DNA of 64,000 nt from an uncultured Spirochaetales bacterium (GTDB taxonomy: Bacteria > Spirochaetota > Spirochaetia > Sphaerochaetales > Sphaerochaetaceae): assembly GCA_944393005.1 (NCBI GenBank), contig CALXYO010000001.1, positions 310,001 through 374,000 of the forward strand, in the 5' to 3' direction. Both the position numbers and the translations under genes were made by a program. Every line of letters starts with the position of its first letter. The stretch's first letter is position 1. Shown here piece by piece: positions 17,539-26,314 of the stretch. The notes under the pieces are model-generated. The model saw nothing but the letters and a program-made list of their open reading frames with translations, did no database searches and was not told the DNA's origin.

Positions 17539-19594
17539 CGCCCTTCTTCACCCGCTCGATCTCATCCCTTATCGCAGCGGCCTTTTCAAATTCAAGACGT
17601 TCGGCACATTCCCTCATCTCCTTCTCAAGAGACCTCAGGTACTTCTTCCTGTCCTTTTCGAGAAGCAGATTGAAAGCCGAACGCTGGATCTTGAGCTCCT
17701 CCTGCTGGATCTCCTCAGCATCTTTCATCTGACGCTCAAGGATATCCTCAACAGCCTTCTTGATTGTCCTCGGCGTGATGCCGTGTTCCTTGTTGTAGGC
17801 CATCTGGACAGCACGTCTGTGCTCAGTCTCATTGATGGCTTCCTTCATGGCATCACTCATCTGATCCGCATACATCAGCACCCGTCCGTTGGCATTTCTC
17901 GCAGCACGTCCTATAGTCTGGATCAGAGATGTCGCAGAGCGCAGGAATCCTATTTTATCCGCATCGAGAATGGCGACAAGCGATACTTCAGGAAGATCAA
18001 GACCTTCCCTCAGCAGGTTGATGCCGACAAGTACATCAAAAACACCCTTTCTGAGGTCAGTCAGGATCTCGACACGCTCAATCGTCTCAACTTCGCTGTG
18101 AAGATAGCGGACCTTGAGACCGAGAGAGGAAAGATAGCTTGACAGATCCTCCGCCATCTTCTTGGTAAGTGTGGTGACGAGCACCCTTTCGCCTGACTTC
18201 ACGGTTCTGACTATTTCTCCGTAAAGATCCTCCATCTGACCTTCAGTCGGTCGCACTTCTATTTCAGGATCAAGCAGGCCGGTAGGCCTTATGATCTGCT
18301 CAACAACCCTGGTGCTTTCTTTGAGTTCAGTCTTGCCGGGAGTCGCGCTGACATATATCCGCTGCCCGACTTTTTTGTCGAACTCATCGTATTTGAGCGG
18401 GCGGTTGTCAAGTGCGGAAGGAAGGCGGAAACCGTAATTCACAAGGTTCACCTTTCTTGATCTGTCACCCTCATACATCGCACCTATCTGCGGCAGGGTG
18501 ACATGTGATTCATCGATGAAAACAATGAAATCATCAGGAAAATAATCAAGAAGAACCATAGGTCTCTCACCTGGCGCTCTGCCGGAAAGCGGCCTCGAAT
18601 AGTTCTCAATTCCCGCACAGTGTCCGACTTCCTTAAGCATCTCGATATCATACTCGACACGGCTTTTGAGACGTTCCTTCTCAAGCAGCTTGCCCTGGCT
18701 CTCAAAATACTGGAGCTGGTCCTCAAGCTCGCTTTCTATCCTGCCTATGGCACTGTCCAGTGCCTCCTTCGGCATGACGAACTGCTTGGCAGGATAAAGC
18801 GTGAAGCTGTCAAGCCTGTCAAGCTTCTCAAGTGTAAGCGGATCAAAGACCTCAATCGAAACAATCTCATCCCAGTCAAGTGTTATCCTGACGGCACTCT
18901 CAAGATACGCAGGATAAATTTCGATGATATCCCCGCGAACACGGAAGGTTCCTCGGCTGAGCACCACGTCGTTACGCTCATACAGCATGCGCACAAGCTG
19001 TTCAAGCTCGGTTTTATGGTCAAAAACCTCACCGACGGAGAATGTATGTATCATGTCCTTGATCGATACAGGATTTCCAAGACCGTAGATGCAGCTCACC
19101 GTGGATATCACTATGACATCACGGCGCTCCATCAGGGAAAATGATGCGGAAAGGCGCAGTCTGTCTATCTCATCATTTATGTCGGCTTCCTTCTCGATAT
19201 ACAGATCCTTGCCGGGCACATAGGCTTCGGGCTGGTAGTAATCATAAGTCGAGACAAAGTACTCGACCGCATTGTCAGGGAAGAAAGACTTGAATTCCCT
19301 GTAAAGCTGTGCGGCAAGCGTCTTGTTGTGTGAAAGCACCAGAGTAGGACGGTTGATCCTCTCTATAATCTTTGCCATTGTGAAGGTTTTTCCAGATCCG
19401 GTAACACCCTTCAGCGTCTGCGCCCTGTCACCGTCCTCGATCCCCTTTGCCAGCCTGTCTATGGCCTGCCCCTGATCTCCTGAGATATCAAAAGGAGAGA
19501 CAACATGAAACTTACGGTTCTTCAGCACCGCATTCTGATGCACGTTGACAACATCATTTCCCGCCCATGAGGGATCTGCACGGTTCTCGCTCAT
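17525..19594 (-). CDS. uvrB: Excinuclease ABC subunit B
   Basis: Damage-recognition helicase of nucleotide excision repair; loads on DNA with UvrA and recruits UvrC. Full length (689 residues). Walker A GVTGSGKTFTMAKII, the beta-hairpin region STYDYYQPEAYVPGKDLYIEKE, DESHVTLPQIGAMYEGDRSRK and the C-terminal UVR domain (LEKEMRECAERLEFEKAAAIRDEI) are all present. I chose the ATG at 19594, which overlaps the htrA stop as ATGA and has GAGGTGG upstream, over a GTG at 19606. It is co-transcribed with htrA. Confidence 0.97.
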   Translation of the reverse strand: MSENRADPSWAGNDVVNVHQNAVLKNRKFHVVSPFDISGDQGQAIDRLAKGIEDGDRAQTLKGVTGSGKTFTMAKIIERINRPTLVLSHNKTLAAQLYREFKSFFPDNAVEYFVSTYDYYQPEAYVPGKDLYIEKEADINDEIDRLRLSASFSLMERRDVIVISTVSCIYGLGNPVSIKDMIHTFSVGEVFDHKTELEQLVRMLYERNDVVLSRGTFRVRGDIIEIYPAYLESAVRITLDWDEIVSIEVFDPLTLEKLDRLDSFTLYPAKQFVMPKEALDSAIGRIESELEDQLQYFESQGKLLEKERLKSRVEYDIEMLKEVGHCAGIENYSRPLSGRAPGERPMVLLDYFPDDFIVFIDESHVTLPQIGAMYEGDRSRKVNLVNYGFRLPSALDNRPLKYDEFDKKVGQRIYVSATPGKTELKESTRVVEQIIRPTGLLDPEIEVRPTEGQMEDLYGEIVRTVKSGERVLVTTLTKKMAEDLSSYLSSLGLKVRYLHSEVETIERVEILTDLRKGVFDVLVGINLLREGLDLPEVSLVAILDADKIGFLRSATSLIQTIGRAARNANGRVLMYADQMSDAMKEAINETEHRRAVQMAYNKEHGITPRTIKKAVEDILERQMKDAEEIQQEELKIQRSAFNLLLEKDRKKYLRSLEKEMRECAERLEFEKAAAIRDEIERVKKGVTGN

Positions 19595-20847
19595 CTTATA
19601 ACCCACCTCATATTCTCAAGTGTCTGCTCAACCAGAGGGACATTCTTTATCACGATTTCATCCCCGTTCCTGTTCACGGTAACATCGACCTTGTCACCGG
19701 AGTCGCTGGCAGCCATGAAGGCGTAGTAATCGCTGTATCCCCTCACCGGAGTGTCATCAAGCGCAGTTATCACATCGCCGCCAAGGTAGATCACGCTGTT
19801 TCCGTACTGCACTGCCCGGCTTCCGCCTCTCAGTCCGGCACTGTCAGCTTCTCCCGCCGGAATCACCTGCGAGATGAGGATGCCCTCGCTCACCGGAAGT
19901 GATGCGTAATCGACTATCATCGGATTGAGTTCAACGCACAGGATGTCGAGAGTTCCCCTGTCCACATGACCCAGCCTTATGATCTCACTTGCCACCTCAA
20001 TGACGGTGTTGACAGGAATTGCGAAACTCACACCCTGAGCACTGCCGCTTGTGGAATAAATGGCGGTTATGAGGCCGATCATGTTTCCTTTGCCATCAAG
20101 CAGAGGGCCTCCGCTGTTGCCCGGATTTATCTGGGCATCGGTCTGTATCAGCATGGAAAGGGAAACACCCTGAGAAGATGTGACAGTACGTTCAAGGGCA
20201 CTGATCGTGCCGACACTCTGCGACCATGAATAGCCGTACGGGGAACCGATTGCAATAACCTTCTGTCCCACAACGAGTTCATCGGCAGATCTGAAGGCAA
20301 GAGGCATCAGCATTCTGGTGCTGTCATCAACCCTGATCACTGCAATATCGGTAACGGGATCAGTACCGACAAGAAAAGCATCCTCAACACTGCCGTCATG
20401 GAATTTGACTGAAAGGCTTCCCCCCGCATTCACAACATGTGTGTTCGTGACTATGTAGCCGTCAGATGAGATGATGACCCCGCATCCGGTGGCACCGGAA
20501 AGATTGTTTTCCGTGTAAATCTCGACGACAGAAGGCGCACACTGCCTGTATACGGAAATATTCTGCAGCTCGTCAGCAGAATACAGCCAGTCCTTGTCTC
20601 CTTCCTCAAAGAGGATGAGACCGTCATCCGAATAGAAGATATTGTCAATCTCATAGCCCCCGAGCGCCAGCAGGGCCGCCTCCCCGCCTTCTGCCGTGAC
20701 TTTGTCTATCTCGCCCTGAAGATCTTCCCTTCTCCTGTCCTCATATATTCTCAGCGTCCAGATTATGAGGAGGATGAAAACAAACAGGAACACTATCACT
20801 GCAGATACAGCTGCTATGATTTTTGAAAGCGGTGGTTTTTCTCTCAT
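19591..20847 (-). CDS. HtrA/DegQ-type serine protease with N-terminal membrane anchor
   Basis: Envelope quality-control protease, 418 residues. A single membrane span (about 9-31) anchors it. A short linker is followed by the trypsin-like domain with catalytic triad His137 (VTNTHVVNAGG), Asp167 (TDIAVIRV) and Ser245 (NPGNSGGPLL). One PDZ-like domain occupies the C-terminus (SAGLRGGSRAVQYGNSVIYLGGDVITALD). The ATG at 20847 lacks a Shine-Dalgarno. TTGACC, 17 bases, TTAGTT lies such that the leader would be about 5 bases. An in-frame GTG at 20880 is less likely. Downstream uvrB overlaps by four bases. Confidence 0.9.
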   Translation of the reverse strand: MREKPPLSKIIAAVSAVIVFLFVFILLIIWTLRIYEDRRREDLQGEIDKVTAEGGEAALLALGGYEIDNIFYSDDGLILFEEGDKDWLYSADELQNISVYRQCAPSVVEIYTENNLSGATGCGVIISSDGYIVTNTHVVNAGGSLSVKFHDGSVEDAFLVGTDPVTDIAVIRVDDSTRMLMPLAFRSADELVVGQKVIAIGSPYGYSWSQSVGTISALERTVTSSQGVSLSMLIQTDAQINPGNSGGPLLDGKGNMIGLITAIYSTSGSAQGVSFAIPVNTVIEVASEIIRLGHVDRGTLDILCVELNPMIVDYASLPVSEGILISQVIPAGEADSAGLRGGSRAVQYGNSVIYLGGDVITALDDTPVRGYSDYYAFMAASDSGDKVDVTVNRNGDEIVIKNVPLVEQTLENMRWVIR

Positions 20848-20903
20848 GACTAAAGCTAAACTAACACTAACAATAATCACTGGTCAATCAATTTGAGGAT
20901 ATA

Positions 20904-21689
20904 ATGGATATCATGAACGAAATTGAAAAGCTGAACAGTGCGGCATGGGATGAAGAGAAAAAGAAGAACAACTGGTGGACAAGGGCTGTGAGCAGAGAGG
21001 AAACGGACAGGGCCCGCCATGGCGGTTTCCAGATAGGCATCACACCGGTGAGGAAGATGCCTGAGGAATGGATGGAGAAAATAAAGGGAAAGGTGCTTGC
21101 ACTGGCATCAGGAGGCGGACAGCAGGGGCCGCTTCTTGCCGCAGCGGGTTATGATGTCACGGTTGCAGACGTGTCGCAAGAACAGCTTGCACAGGACAGG
21201 ATGGCGGCAGAAAGGGACAGTCTTGCAATAAGAACAGTGAAGACAAGCATGAGTGACCTCTCCGTTTTCAGCGACGATGAATTCGATACTGTGATCTGCC
21301 CTGTTTCGATCAACTTTGTTGAGGACTGCAGAACCGTGTTCAGACAGGTTTCACGGGTGCTGAGGAAAGACGGATTCTTCATGTTCGGCATCGCAAACCC
21401 CGTCATGTATATTTTCGATGTAGGCAGGCTTGAAAAAGGAAGGATGAAAATAAAGTACACACTGCCCTTCTCCGCCCTGCACAGTCTTTCGGCACATGAA
21501 AGGGAAAAACTGAAAAGGGAAAAAGGAACGTTTGAATTCAGCCACACTCTGGACTCAATAATAGGAGGCCTTTGCGGCGAAGGCTTCATGATCGATGCGT
21601 TTTATTCTGACACAAGCGGCTTTGAACCTGTTGACAGCTATATACAGGACTGCTACCTAGCCTTCAGCGCCGTCAATGCCAAGGTATGA
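20904..21689 (+). CDS. Class I SAM-dependent methyltransferase
   Basis: 261 residues. The SAM-binding motif I is seen in KGKVLALASGGGQQGPLLAAAGYDVTVADVS, followed by DEFDTVICPVSINFVEDCRTVFRQVSRVLRKDGFFMF (motifs II-III). These place it with small-molecule or general Methyltransf_11-type enzymes; substrate unknown. GAGGATATA precedes the ATG at 20904. A second ATG at 20913 sits seven bases after TATAAT and could be a leaderless alternative. The 3' end overlaps convergent apbE by 33 bases. Confidence 0.85.
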   Translation: MDIMNEIEKLNSAAWDEEKKKNNWWTRAVSREETDRARHGGFQIGITPVRKMPEEWMEKIKGKVLALASGGGQQGPLLAAAGYDVTVADVSQEQLAQDRMAAERDSLAIRTVKTSMSDLSVFSDDEFDTVICPVSINFVEDCRTVFRQVSRVLRKDGFFMFGIANPVMYIFDVGRLEKGRMKIKYTLPFSALHSLSAHEREKLKREKGTFEFSHTLDSIIGGLCGEGFMIDAFYSDTSGFEPVDSYIQDCYLAFSAVNAKV

Positions 21690-22637
21690 GATCTCTCCGT
21701 CCACAGTGAGCAGGACTGCCTTTATGCCGTGTTCCGTGCAGAATGCCCCGGCATCAGCACTGCCCATGACAAAAAGCGCAGTGGAAAGTGCATCAGCAAG
21801 CGTTCCGTCGCTGTTAATCACCGAGACACTGGCAAGATCGGTCTGCGCAGGGTATCCGGTGGAGGGATCAAGGATATGATGGTACACAACACCATCCGAC
21901 ATGAAATAGCGCTGATAGGAGCCCGAAGTGACAACAGCCTCATCACTTGCATTCACAACAGTGAAATAACCGCCCTCGCTGCTGTCAGGATTCTGCAGTC
22001 CTATCCTCCAGCCTTCTGCCGAAGATCTTGAGCCGACAGCATAAATATTGCCGCCGAGGTTTATTATAGCCTTTTCAACACCTTCACCGGCCAGCATCGC
22101 AGCGGCTTTCTCGCTCGCGTACCCCTTAGCGATCCCGCCCAGATCAAGGGAAAGGCACGCAGAAGCAAGATATACACTGCACTCCTCCTCATCAAGCACG
22201 AGGTTGTCCATATCACCGGCTGCCGCAATGATGCTTTCCAGCTCGTCCTGTGAGGGTATGTGATGCTCAGTGCCCGTAAAATTCCACATATCCGATATCT
22301 TTCCCAGAAGTGGATTGAAAGCACCTCCTGTGATGAGACTTATCTCCTTTGCCCTTGCAATCAGGGTGAATGTCTCTTCACTGACCCTTACTGCACGCAC
22401 CCCGGCCGCCTCGTTTATCCTGAAGACATCACTGCCCTCATCGTAGCGGCTGACCATTCTCTCAATATCCCGGAGGGATGAAAAAACATCATCAAGTTTA
22501 TCAAGATCATCCCTGCTGTACACTGTGATGACACACTGTGTGTCCATCATGAACTCACTGCGTGAATACGGAGTGAGGGAACACGAGGAAAGCAGGATCA
22601 CAATGAAAAGAAGCATCAGGAGAATGTTTTTCTTCAT
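21657..22637 (-). CDS. apbE: FAD:protein FMN transferase (ApbE family) lipoprotein
   Basis: Attaches FMN covalently to threonine residues of flavoproteins such as Rnf/Nqr subunits outside the inner membrane. 326 residues; lipoprotein signal ends in LSSC. Family motifs are YSRSEFMMDTQCVITVYS, SLDLGGIAKGYASEKAA, AIINLGGNIYAVG and VTSGSYQRYF. The ATG has no Shine-Dalgarno. Instead TTGTCA, 17 bases, TATTAT ends six bases before it, predicting a leaderless mRNA. Convergent overlap with the methyltransferase at the 3' end. Confidence 0.92.
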   Translation of the reverse strand: MKKNILLMLLFIVILLSSCSLTPYSRSEFMMDTQCVITVYSRDDLDKLDDVFSSLRDIERMVSRYDEGSDVFRINEAAGVRAVRVSEETFTLIARAKEISLITGGAFNPLLGKISDMWNFTGTEHHIPSQDELESIIAAAGDMDNLVLDEEECSVYLASACLSLDLGGIAKGYASEKAAAMLAGEGVEKAIINLGGNIYAVGSRSSAEGWRIGLQNPDSSEGGYFTVVNASDEAVVTSGSYQRYFMSDGVVYHHILDPSTGYPAQTDLASVSVINSDGTLADALSTALFVMGSADAGAFCTEHGIKAVLLTVDGEISYLGIDGAEG

Positions 22638-23240
22638 GTGGAAATAATAGGAAATCGGGAATGCACTGACAAGATTGGCATGAAACTGTCATTCATGAAT
22701 AATATGCTTGAGACCGGGGTTGAAAAGGAAAAAGAAAACAGAGGACTGATACTCATATATGCGACAATAATTTCGGGGGCAATCATCATAACCCTTGCCG
22801 AGGTTTCCTTCCATTCCATGATCTCTCCTGCATCGATTTCAGAACAGCAGTTCTGACTTTTCATTTTCGATATTGACGGAATGAAGGAATGCAATGACAC
22901 TTTCGGACATATCATTGGAGACAAGGTTCTCATTGCCTTTGCAAAAAGCCTGAAAGCCGCCTCAAAAGAACTCAACAGGTACATTTTCCGCTACGGCGGA
23001 GATGAATTCCTCATCAAGATACAGCAGGAAGAAGGCTTCAGGCCGAAAAAGTTCATAACCGCTGTCAGGAAGCATTTCACAGAGTACCATCCTGCCAGAA
23101 AATATGACGGCTTCTCTGTCGTATGGGAACTGTGCAGCAGCGGCAAGACCGGCATACTGGCAGAACTCAGAGAAGCTGACAGCAGAATGTACTATGAGAA
23201 GATACAAAACAGAAGGATTCACCCCCCGTGTGAAACATGA
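22638..23240 (+). pseudogene. Decayed GGDEF (diguanylate cyclase) gene
   Basis: From 22860 the frame encodes LFIFDIDGMKECNDTFGHIIGDKVLIAFAKSL, then RYGGDEFLI and a typical end LREADSRMYYEKIQ: a GGDEF domain. The same frame upstream has a TGA stop at 22854-22856, and the DxLTGLxNR start of the domain is absent. What remains upstream shows one hydrophobic stretch (GLILIYATIISGAIIITLAEV), possibly a remnant sensor. The serine-containing SxGxA strand is also poorly kept. I read it as an inactivated cyclic-di-GMP synthase with an internal deletion. It lies divergent from apbE, whose promoter sits inside 22644-22672. Confidence 0.7.
22644..22672 (-). promoter_or_regulatory. Probable leaderless promoter of apbE
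   Basis: On the minus strand TTGTCA (22672-22667), a 17-base spacer and TATTAT (22649-22644). With the usual geometry transcription starts on the A of the apbE ATG at 22637. Confidence 0.6.
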
Positions 23241-23259
23241 CTCCTCCATTCTTGAAACC

Positions 23260-23967
23260 TTAGTTGAAAAGCCTTCTGTATATTTCCAGCTTTCCGCCCC
23301 TGATCTCGCTCTTCTGTCCGTCCTGGGAGAGTATTGCACTGCCGTCCTTTCTCACAAGCGCTGTAACAGGAGCAAGCGAAAAGGCATCACTCTGAGCGAA
23401 AAGAGGCACATCCTCCTCTTCAAGGATCAGAAGCTGTGCATAGCCCGCTGCCTCCCTCAGCTGCTTCACATAGCGTTTTTCATCCGGGTGCTCAAAGCTG
23501 GAAGATGCCACATCGACAACCAGAGTGGGACGCGGTTCAAGAAAGGTTGCCGCATCAAGCAGCGACGAGTACAGCGGCTGGTAGTACAGCGCAGATGAAG
23601 TGAGCACTATGACATCGACATCGCTGTTGCCGCGCAGTGAATCAAGAAGTTCCTGGCTCTGGGCGCTTACGGGTGCGCTGCCTGTTGAATATACCGTGGT
23701 GCGTCCGCCTTTGTCCGAAATGCGGATGAATGAGGTAAGCGATGACGAGACAAGGGACGGATCGAAGAAAAGCTTTTCATGCACAAGCGATTCAAGTATC
23801 ACACGTCCGGGTCCGTCATTGCTGAGAGGACACAGCAGCCCCACCCTGGGGTCGACTTCGTTTCTCAGGCGCCTGGCAAGTCCGTATACATAACCTCCGG
23901 GTGAAATGCAGGCACTGTTTCCCTCTATTGAGATATCCGCCTCGATGATTCCTGCAAGATAAACCAT
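23260..23967 (-). CDS. Truncated PfkB/ribokinase-like protein
   Basis: 235 residues with the PfkB fold's first two thirds: SPGGYVYGLARRL (sugar-binding opening), VGLLCPLSNDGPGRVILESL, and LILEEEDVPLFA, equivalent to the NEEE region. It ends at ALVRKDGSAIL...RRLFN, before the GAGD catalytic loop that all active members need, and no such loop is found in any frame in the downstream bases. It is therefore probably catalytically dead or a pseudogene, although GGGAGA precedes the ATG and the frame is intact. It converges on the decayed GGDEF gene, so this locus seems to be eroding. Confidence 0.6.
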   Translation of the reverse strand: MVYLAGIIEADISIEGNSACISPGGYVYGLARRLRNEVDPRVGLLCPLSNDGPGRVILESLVHEKLFFDPSLVSSSLTSFIRISDKGGRTTVYSTGSAPVSAQSQELLDSLRGNSDVDVIVLTSSALYYQPLYSSLLDAATFLEPRPTLVVDVASSSFEHPDEKRYVKQLREAAGYAQLLILEEEDVPLFAQSDAFSLAPVTALVRKDGSAILSQDGQKSEIRGGKLEIYRRLFN

Positions 23968-24015
23968 AATACGTCTCCCTTTACAAAATACTGTTTTTCC
24001 TTAAATATAACAGGC

Positions 24016-24456
24016 GTGATAAAACTTAAAAAGTGCCAGTGGATAAACCGTCCGCAGAAATCAAGGATCCTCACATCCAGATCAATCACCTTTCTCAGCT
24101 GCAGTGAACATCATTTTGTCCATACAACGGATCAGGATGAGAAAATAACATTCACATTCTCAAGTCCGTGTGAATGCGGTATTGCGGTAATATTCAGCAT
24201 CGGCCAGGGATTCAGGCTGTATCCGCAGGGCAGCAGAATAATCGGGGAAATGAATTTCCTTGACATAAAAAGCACTTCCCAGTGGAAGACTGACGGAGAA
24301 GTGAGAACACTTTCAGTCGAGAAAAAAGGAGACACTCTTTTCTTCTATGCGGAGGACAGGCTTTTCACCTCATTCTCCTTTGCCTCCATCGGCGCAAGCG
24401 TCTCGATTTCCTTCTATTCAAAAGGAAGCGGACAGACTACCTTCACCTTTTCATAA
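24016..24456 (+). CDS. Orphan protein, possible concanavalin-like beta-sandwich
   Basis: 146 residues, not recognised. The sequence is beta-rich with repeated aromatic/hydrophobic strands (KITFTFSSPCECGIAVIFSIG, VRTLSVEKKGDTLFFYAED, VSISFYSKGSGQTTFTF), somewhat like DUF1349-type sugar-binding sandwiches; this is a weak resemblance. No signal peptide. The start is a GTG at 24016 with only AGG just before it. It precedes glnS by 68 bases and might be read with it. Confidence 0.5.
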   Translation: MIKLKKCQWINRPQKSRILTSRSITFLSCSEHHFVHTTDQDEKITFTFSSPCECGIAVIFSIGQGFRLYPQGSRIIGEMNFLDIKSTSQWKTDGEVRTLSVEKKGDTLFFYAEDRLFTSFSFASIGASVSISFYSKGSGQTTFTFS

Positions 24457-24524
24457 AACAGTCTTTACGCTACTATTCTTAGAAAAACCAATAGTCCCTC
24501 TGAAAGGACAGGAGGAGTTACATA

Positions 24525-26216
24525 ATGGCTGAAACAACTGAACGCCCGCTGAATTTCATCGAAAAGATCATTGAAGATGATCTGAGGGAAGGAAGAGTTC
24601 CCGACGGAAAAATCGTCACCCGCTTCCCGCCTGAGCCGAACGGCTACCTGCATATAGGTCACATCAAGAGCATCTGTCTCAATTTCTCGCTTGCACAGAA
24701 ATACGGCGGACGCTGTCATCTGCGCCTTGATGACACAAACCCCGCAAAAGAAGAAAACGAATACATCGATGCCATAAAGGAAGACATCCGCTGGCTCGGA
24801 TTCGACTGGGGAGAGCATGAGTATTATGCTTCAGACTACTATGATCAGCTTTACGAAATCGCAGTAAGACTCATCAAGGAAGGGAAAGCCTACGTCGATT
24901 CGCTTTCCGCTGAAGAGATGAAGGAATACAGGGGTACCCTCACCACTCCGGGAAAGAACAGCCCTGACAGGGACCGCAGCATCGAGGAGAATCTCCGTCT
25001 TTTCGAAGAGATGAGACAGGGAAAACATCCTGAAGGTTCCTATACGCTGCGTGCGAAGATCGATATGGCAAGTCCGAATATCAACCTGAGGGATCCCGCG
25101 CTCTACAGGATCAAGTTCGCCCATCATCCGCGTACCGGGGACAAGTGGTGCATCTACCCCATGTATGACTTCACACATCCCATCAGTGATGCGATTGAGG
25201 GAATAACACACTCGATCTGCACTCTTGAGTTCGAAGATCACAGACCGGCATATGACTGGGCGACAAGCATTGACGGCATTGACCACACTCCGCATCAGTA
25301 TGAGTTTGCCCGTCTCAACATAAACTATCTTCTCATGAGCAAGAGAAAGCTTCTCTACCTCGTGAACAACAACTTCGTATCGGGCTGGGATGATCCCAGG
25401 ATGCCGACAATAGCCGGAATAAGAAGAAGAGGCTATTCCCCTGAATCCATGAAGGACTTCGTCAACCGTGTCGGTGTTGCGAAGGTTGAAGGTGTTGTGG
25501 ACTACGCTCTTATGGAGTTCTGCGTCAGGGAAGACCTCAACAAGAGGGCGAAGCGCCTGATGGCAGTCCTTGATCCTGTTGAGGTGGTCATCGACAACTA
25601 TCCTGATGACAAGGTTGAATATTTTGAAGCCGGAAACAACCCGGAAGACCCTGAAAGCGGAACACATCAGATTGCTTTTTCAAAGCACATCTACATAGAA
25701 AGGGAAGATTTCATGGAGAACCCGGTCAAAGGCTATCACCGTCTGTATGTCGGCAATGAGATACGTCTCAAGTATGCCTACTACATCACAGCAACAGGCT
25801 TTGAGAAGGATGATGATGGAAACATCACCCTCATCCATGCACAATACGACCCGCTCAGCCGTGGCGGAGAGTCTCCGGACGGGCGCAAGGTCAAGGGAAC
25901 AAGCCACTGGGTCAGCAGGGATCATTCAATCAAGGCAGAAGTGCGTCAGTATGACAAGCTCTTCAAGGCCGAGAATCCGGGAGAGGCGACAGGAAACTAC
26001 CTTGACGACCTCAATCCGGATTCACTCATCACTCTTGAGAATGCCCGCATAGAGAAAGAAGGAGAAAAAGCCAGGGCGGGAGAATACCTCCAGTTCATCA
26101 GAAACGGCTACTACTGTGTTGACAGCAAAGACAGCAGGCCGGAGCACATGGTATTCAACCGGACCTGTACCCTCAAGGATTCATGGGCAAAGCAGAAAGC
26201 GAAGATGGGCCTTTGA
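24525..26216 (+). CDS. glnS: Glutaminyl-tRNA synthetase
   Basis: Charges tRNA-Gln directly. 563 residues, class I synthetase with HIGH motif in PPEPNGYLHIGHIKSI (43-46) and the KMSKS variant LLMSKRKL. GlnRS-specific blocks include LRLDDTNPAKEENEYIDAIKEDIRWLGF, FEFEDHRPAYDW-like CTLEFEDHRPAYDW and FVSGWDDPRMPTIAGIRRRGY. The C-terminal anticodon-binding barrels are complete. AGGAGG precedes the ATG. Followed by a strong terminator. Confidence 0.96.
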   Translation: MAETTERPLNFIEKIIEDDLREGRVPDGKIVTRFPPEPNGYLHIGHIKSICLNFSLAQKYGGRCHLRLDDTNPAKEENEYIDAIKEDIRWLGFDWGEHEYYASDYYDQLYEIAVRLIKEGKAYVDSLSAEEMKEYRGTLTTPGKNSPDRDRSIEENLRLFEEMRQGKHPEGSYTLRAKIDMASPNINLRDPALYRIKFAHHPRTGDKWCIYPMYDFTHPISDAIEGITHSICTLEFEDHRPAYDWATSIDGIDHTPHQYEFARLNINYLLMSKRKLLYLVNNNFVSGWDDPRMPTIAGIRRRGYSPESMKDFVNRVGVAKVEGVVDYALMEFCVREDLNKRAKRLMAVLDPVEVVIDNYPDDKVEYFEAGNNPEDPESGTHQIAFSKHIYIEREDFMENPVKGYHRLYVGNEIRLKYAYYITATGFEKDDDGNITLIHAQYDPLSRGGESPDGRKVKGTSHWVSRDHSIKAEVRQYDKLFKAENPGEATGNYLDDLNPDSLITLENARIEKEGEKARAGEYLQFIRNGYYCVDSKDSRPEHMVFNRTCTLKDSWAKQKAKMGL

Positions 26217-26239
26217 AACATGCCTGTAATGCAATATGC

Positions 26240-26280
26240 GGCGGGAAAACCTTTTTCATACGGTTTTCCCGTTTTTTTAT
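26240..26280 (+). terminator. Rho-independent terminator after glnS
   Basis: CGGGAAAACC and GGTTTTCCCG arms around TTTTTCATAC, followed by TTTTTTT. Confidence 0.88.
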
Positions 26281-26308
26281 TGTCCGCAAGCCGGATTTAT
26301 TCTAAAGT
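26280..26308 (+). promoter_or_regulatory. Probable leaderless promoter of the amidohydrolase gene
   Basis: TTGTCC (26280-26285), 17 bases, TAAAGT (26303-26308). Six bases later the ATG at 26315 begins, so the predicted transcription start is its A. No Shine-Dalgarno is present. Confidence 0.5.
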
Positions 26309-26314
26309 TATCAT

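Noticed and set aside
22854..22856. TGA in frame with the GGDEF remnant as a possible selenocysteine or recoded stop
   Set aside because: The domain's own N-terminal part is missing upstream and no cysteine/selenocysteine is expected at this position; decay is simpler.
24831..25667. Long minus-strand frame of 278 residues opposite glnS
   Set aside because: It mirrors a well-conserved synthetase gene, has no recognisable motif and no ribosome-binding site.
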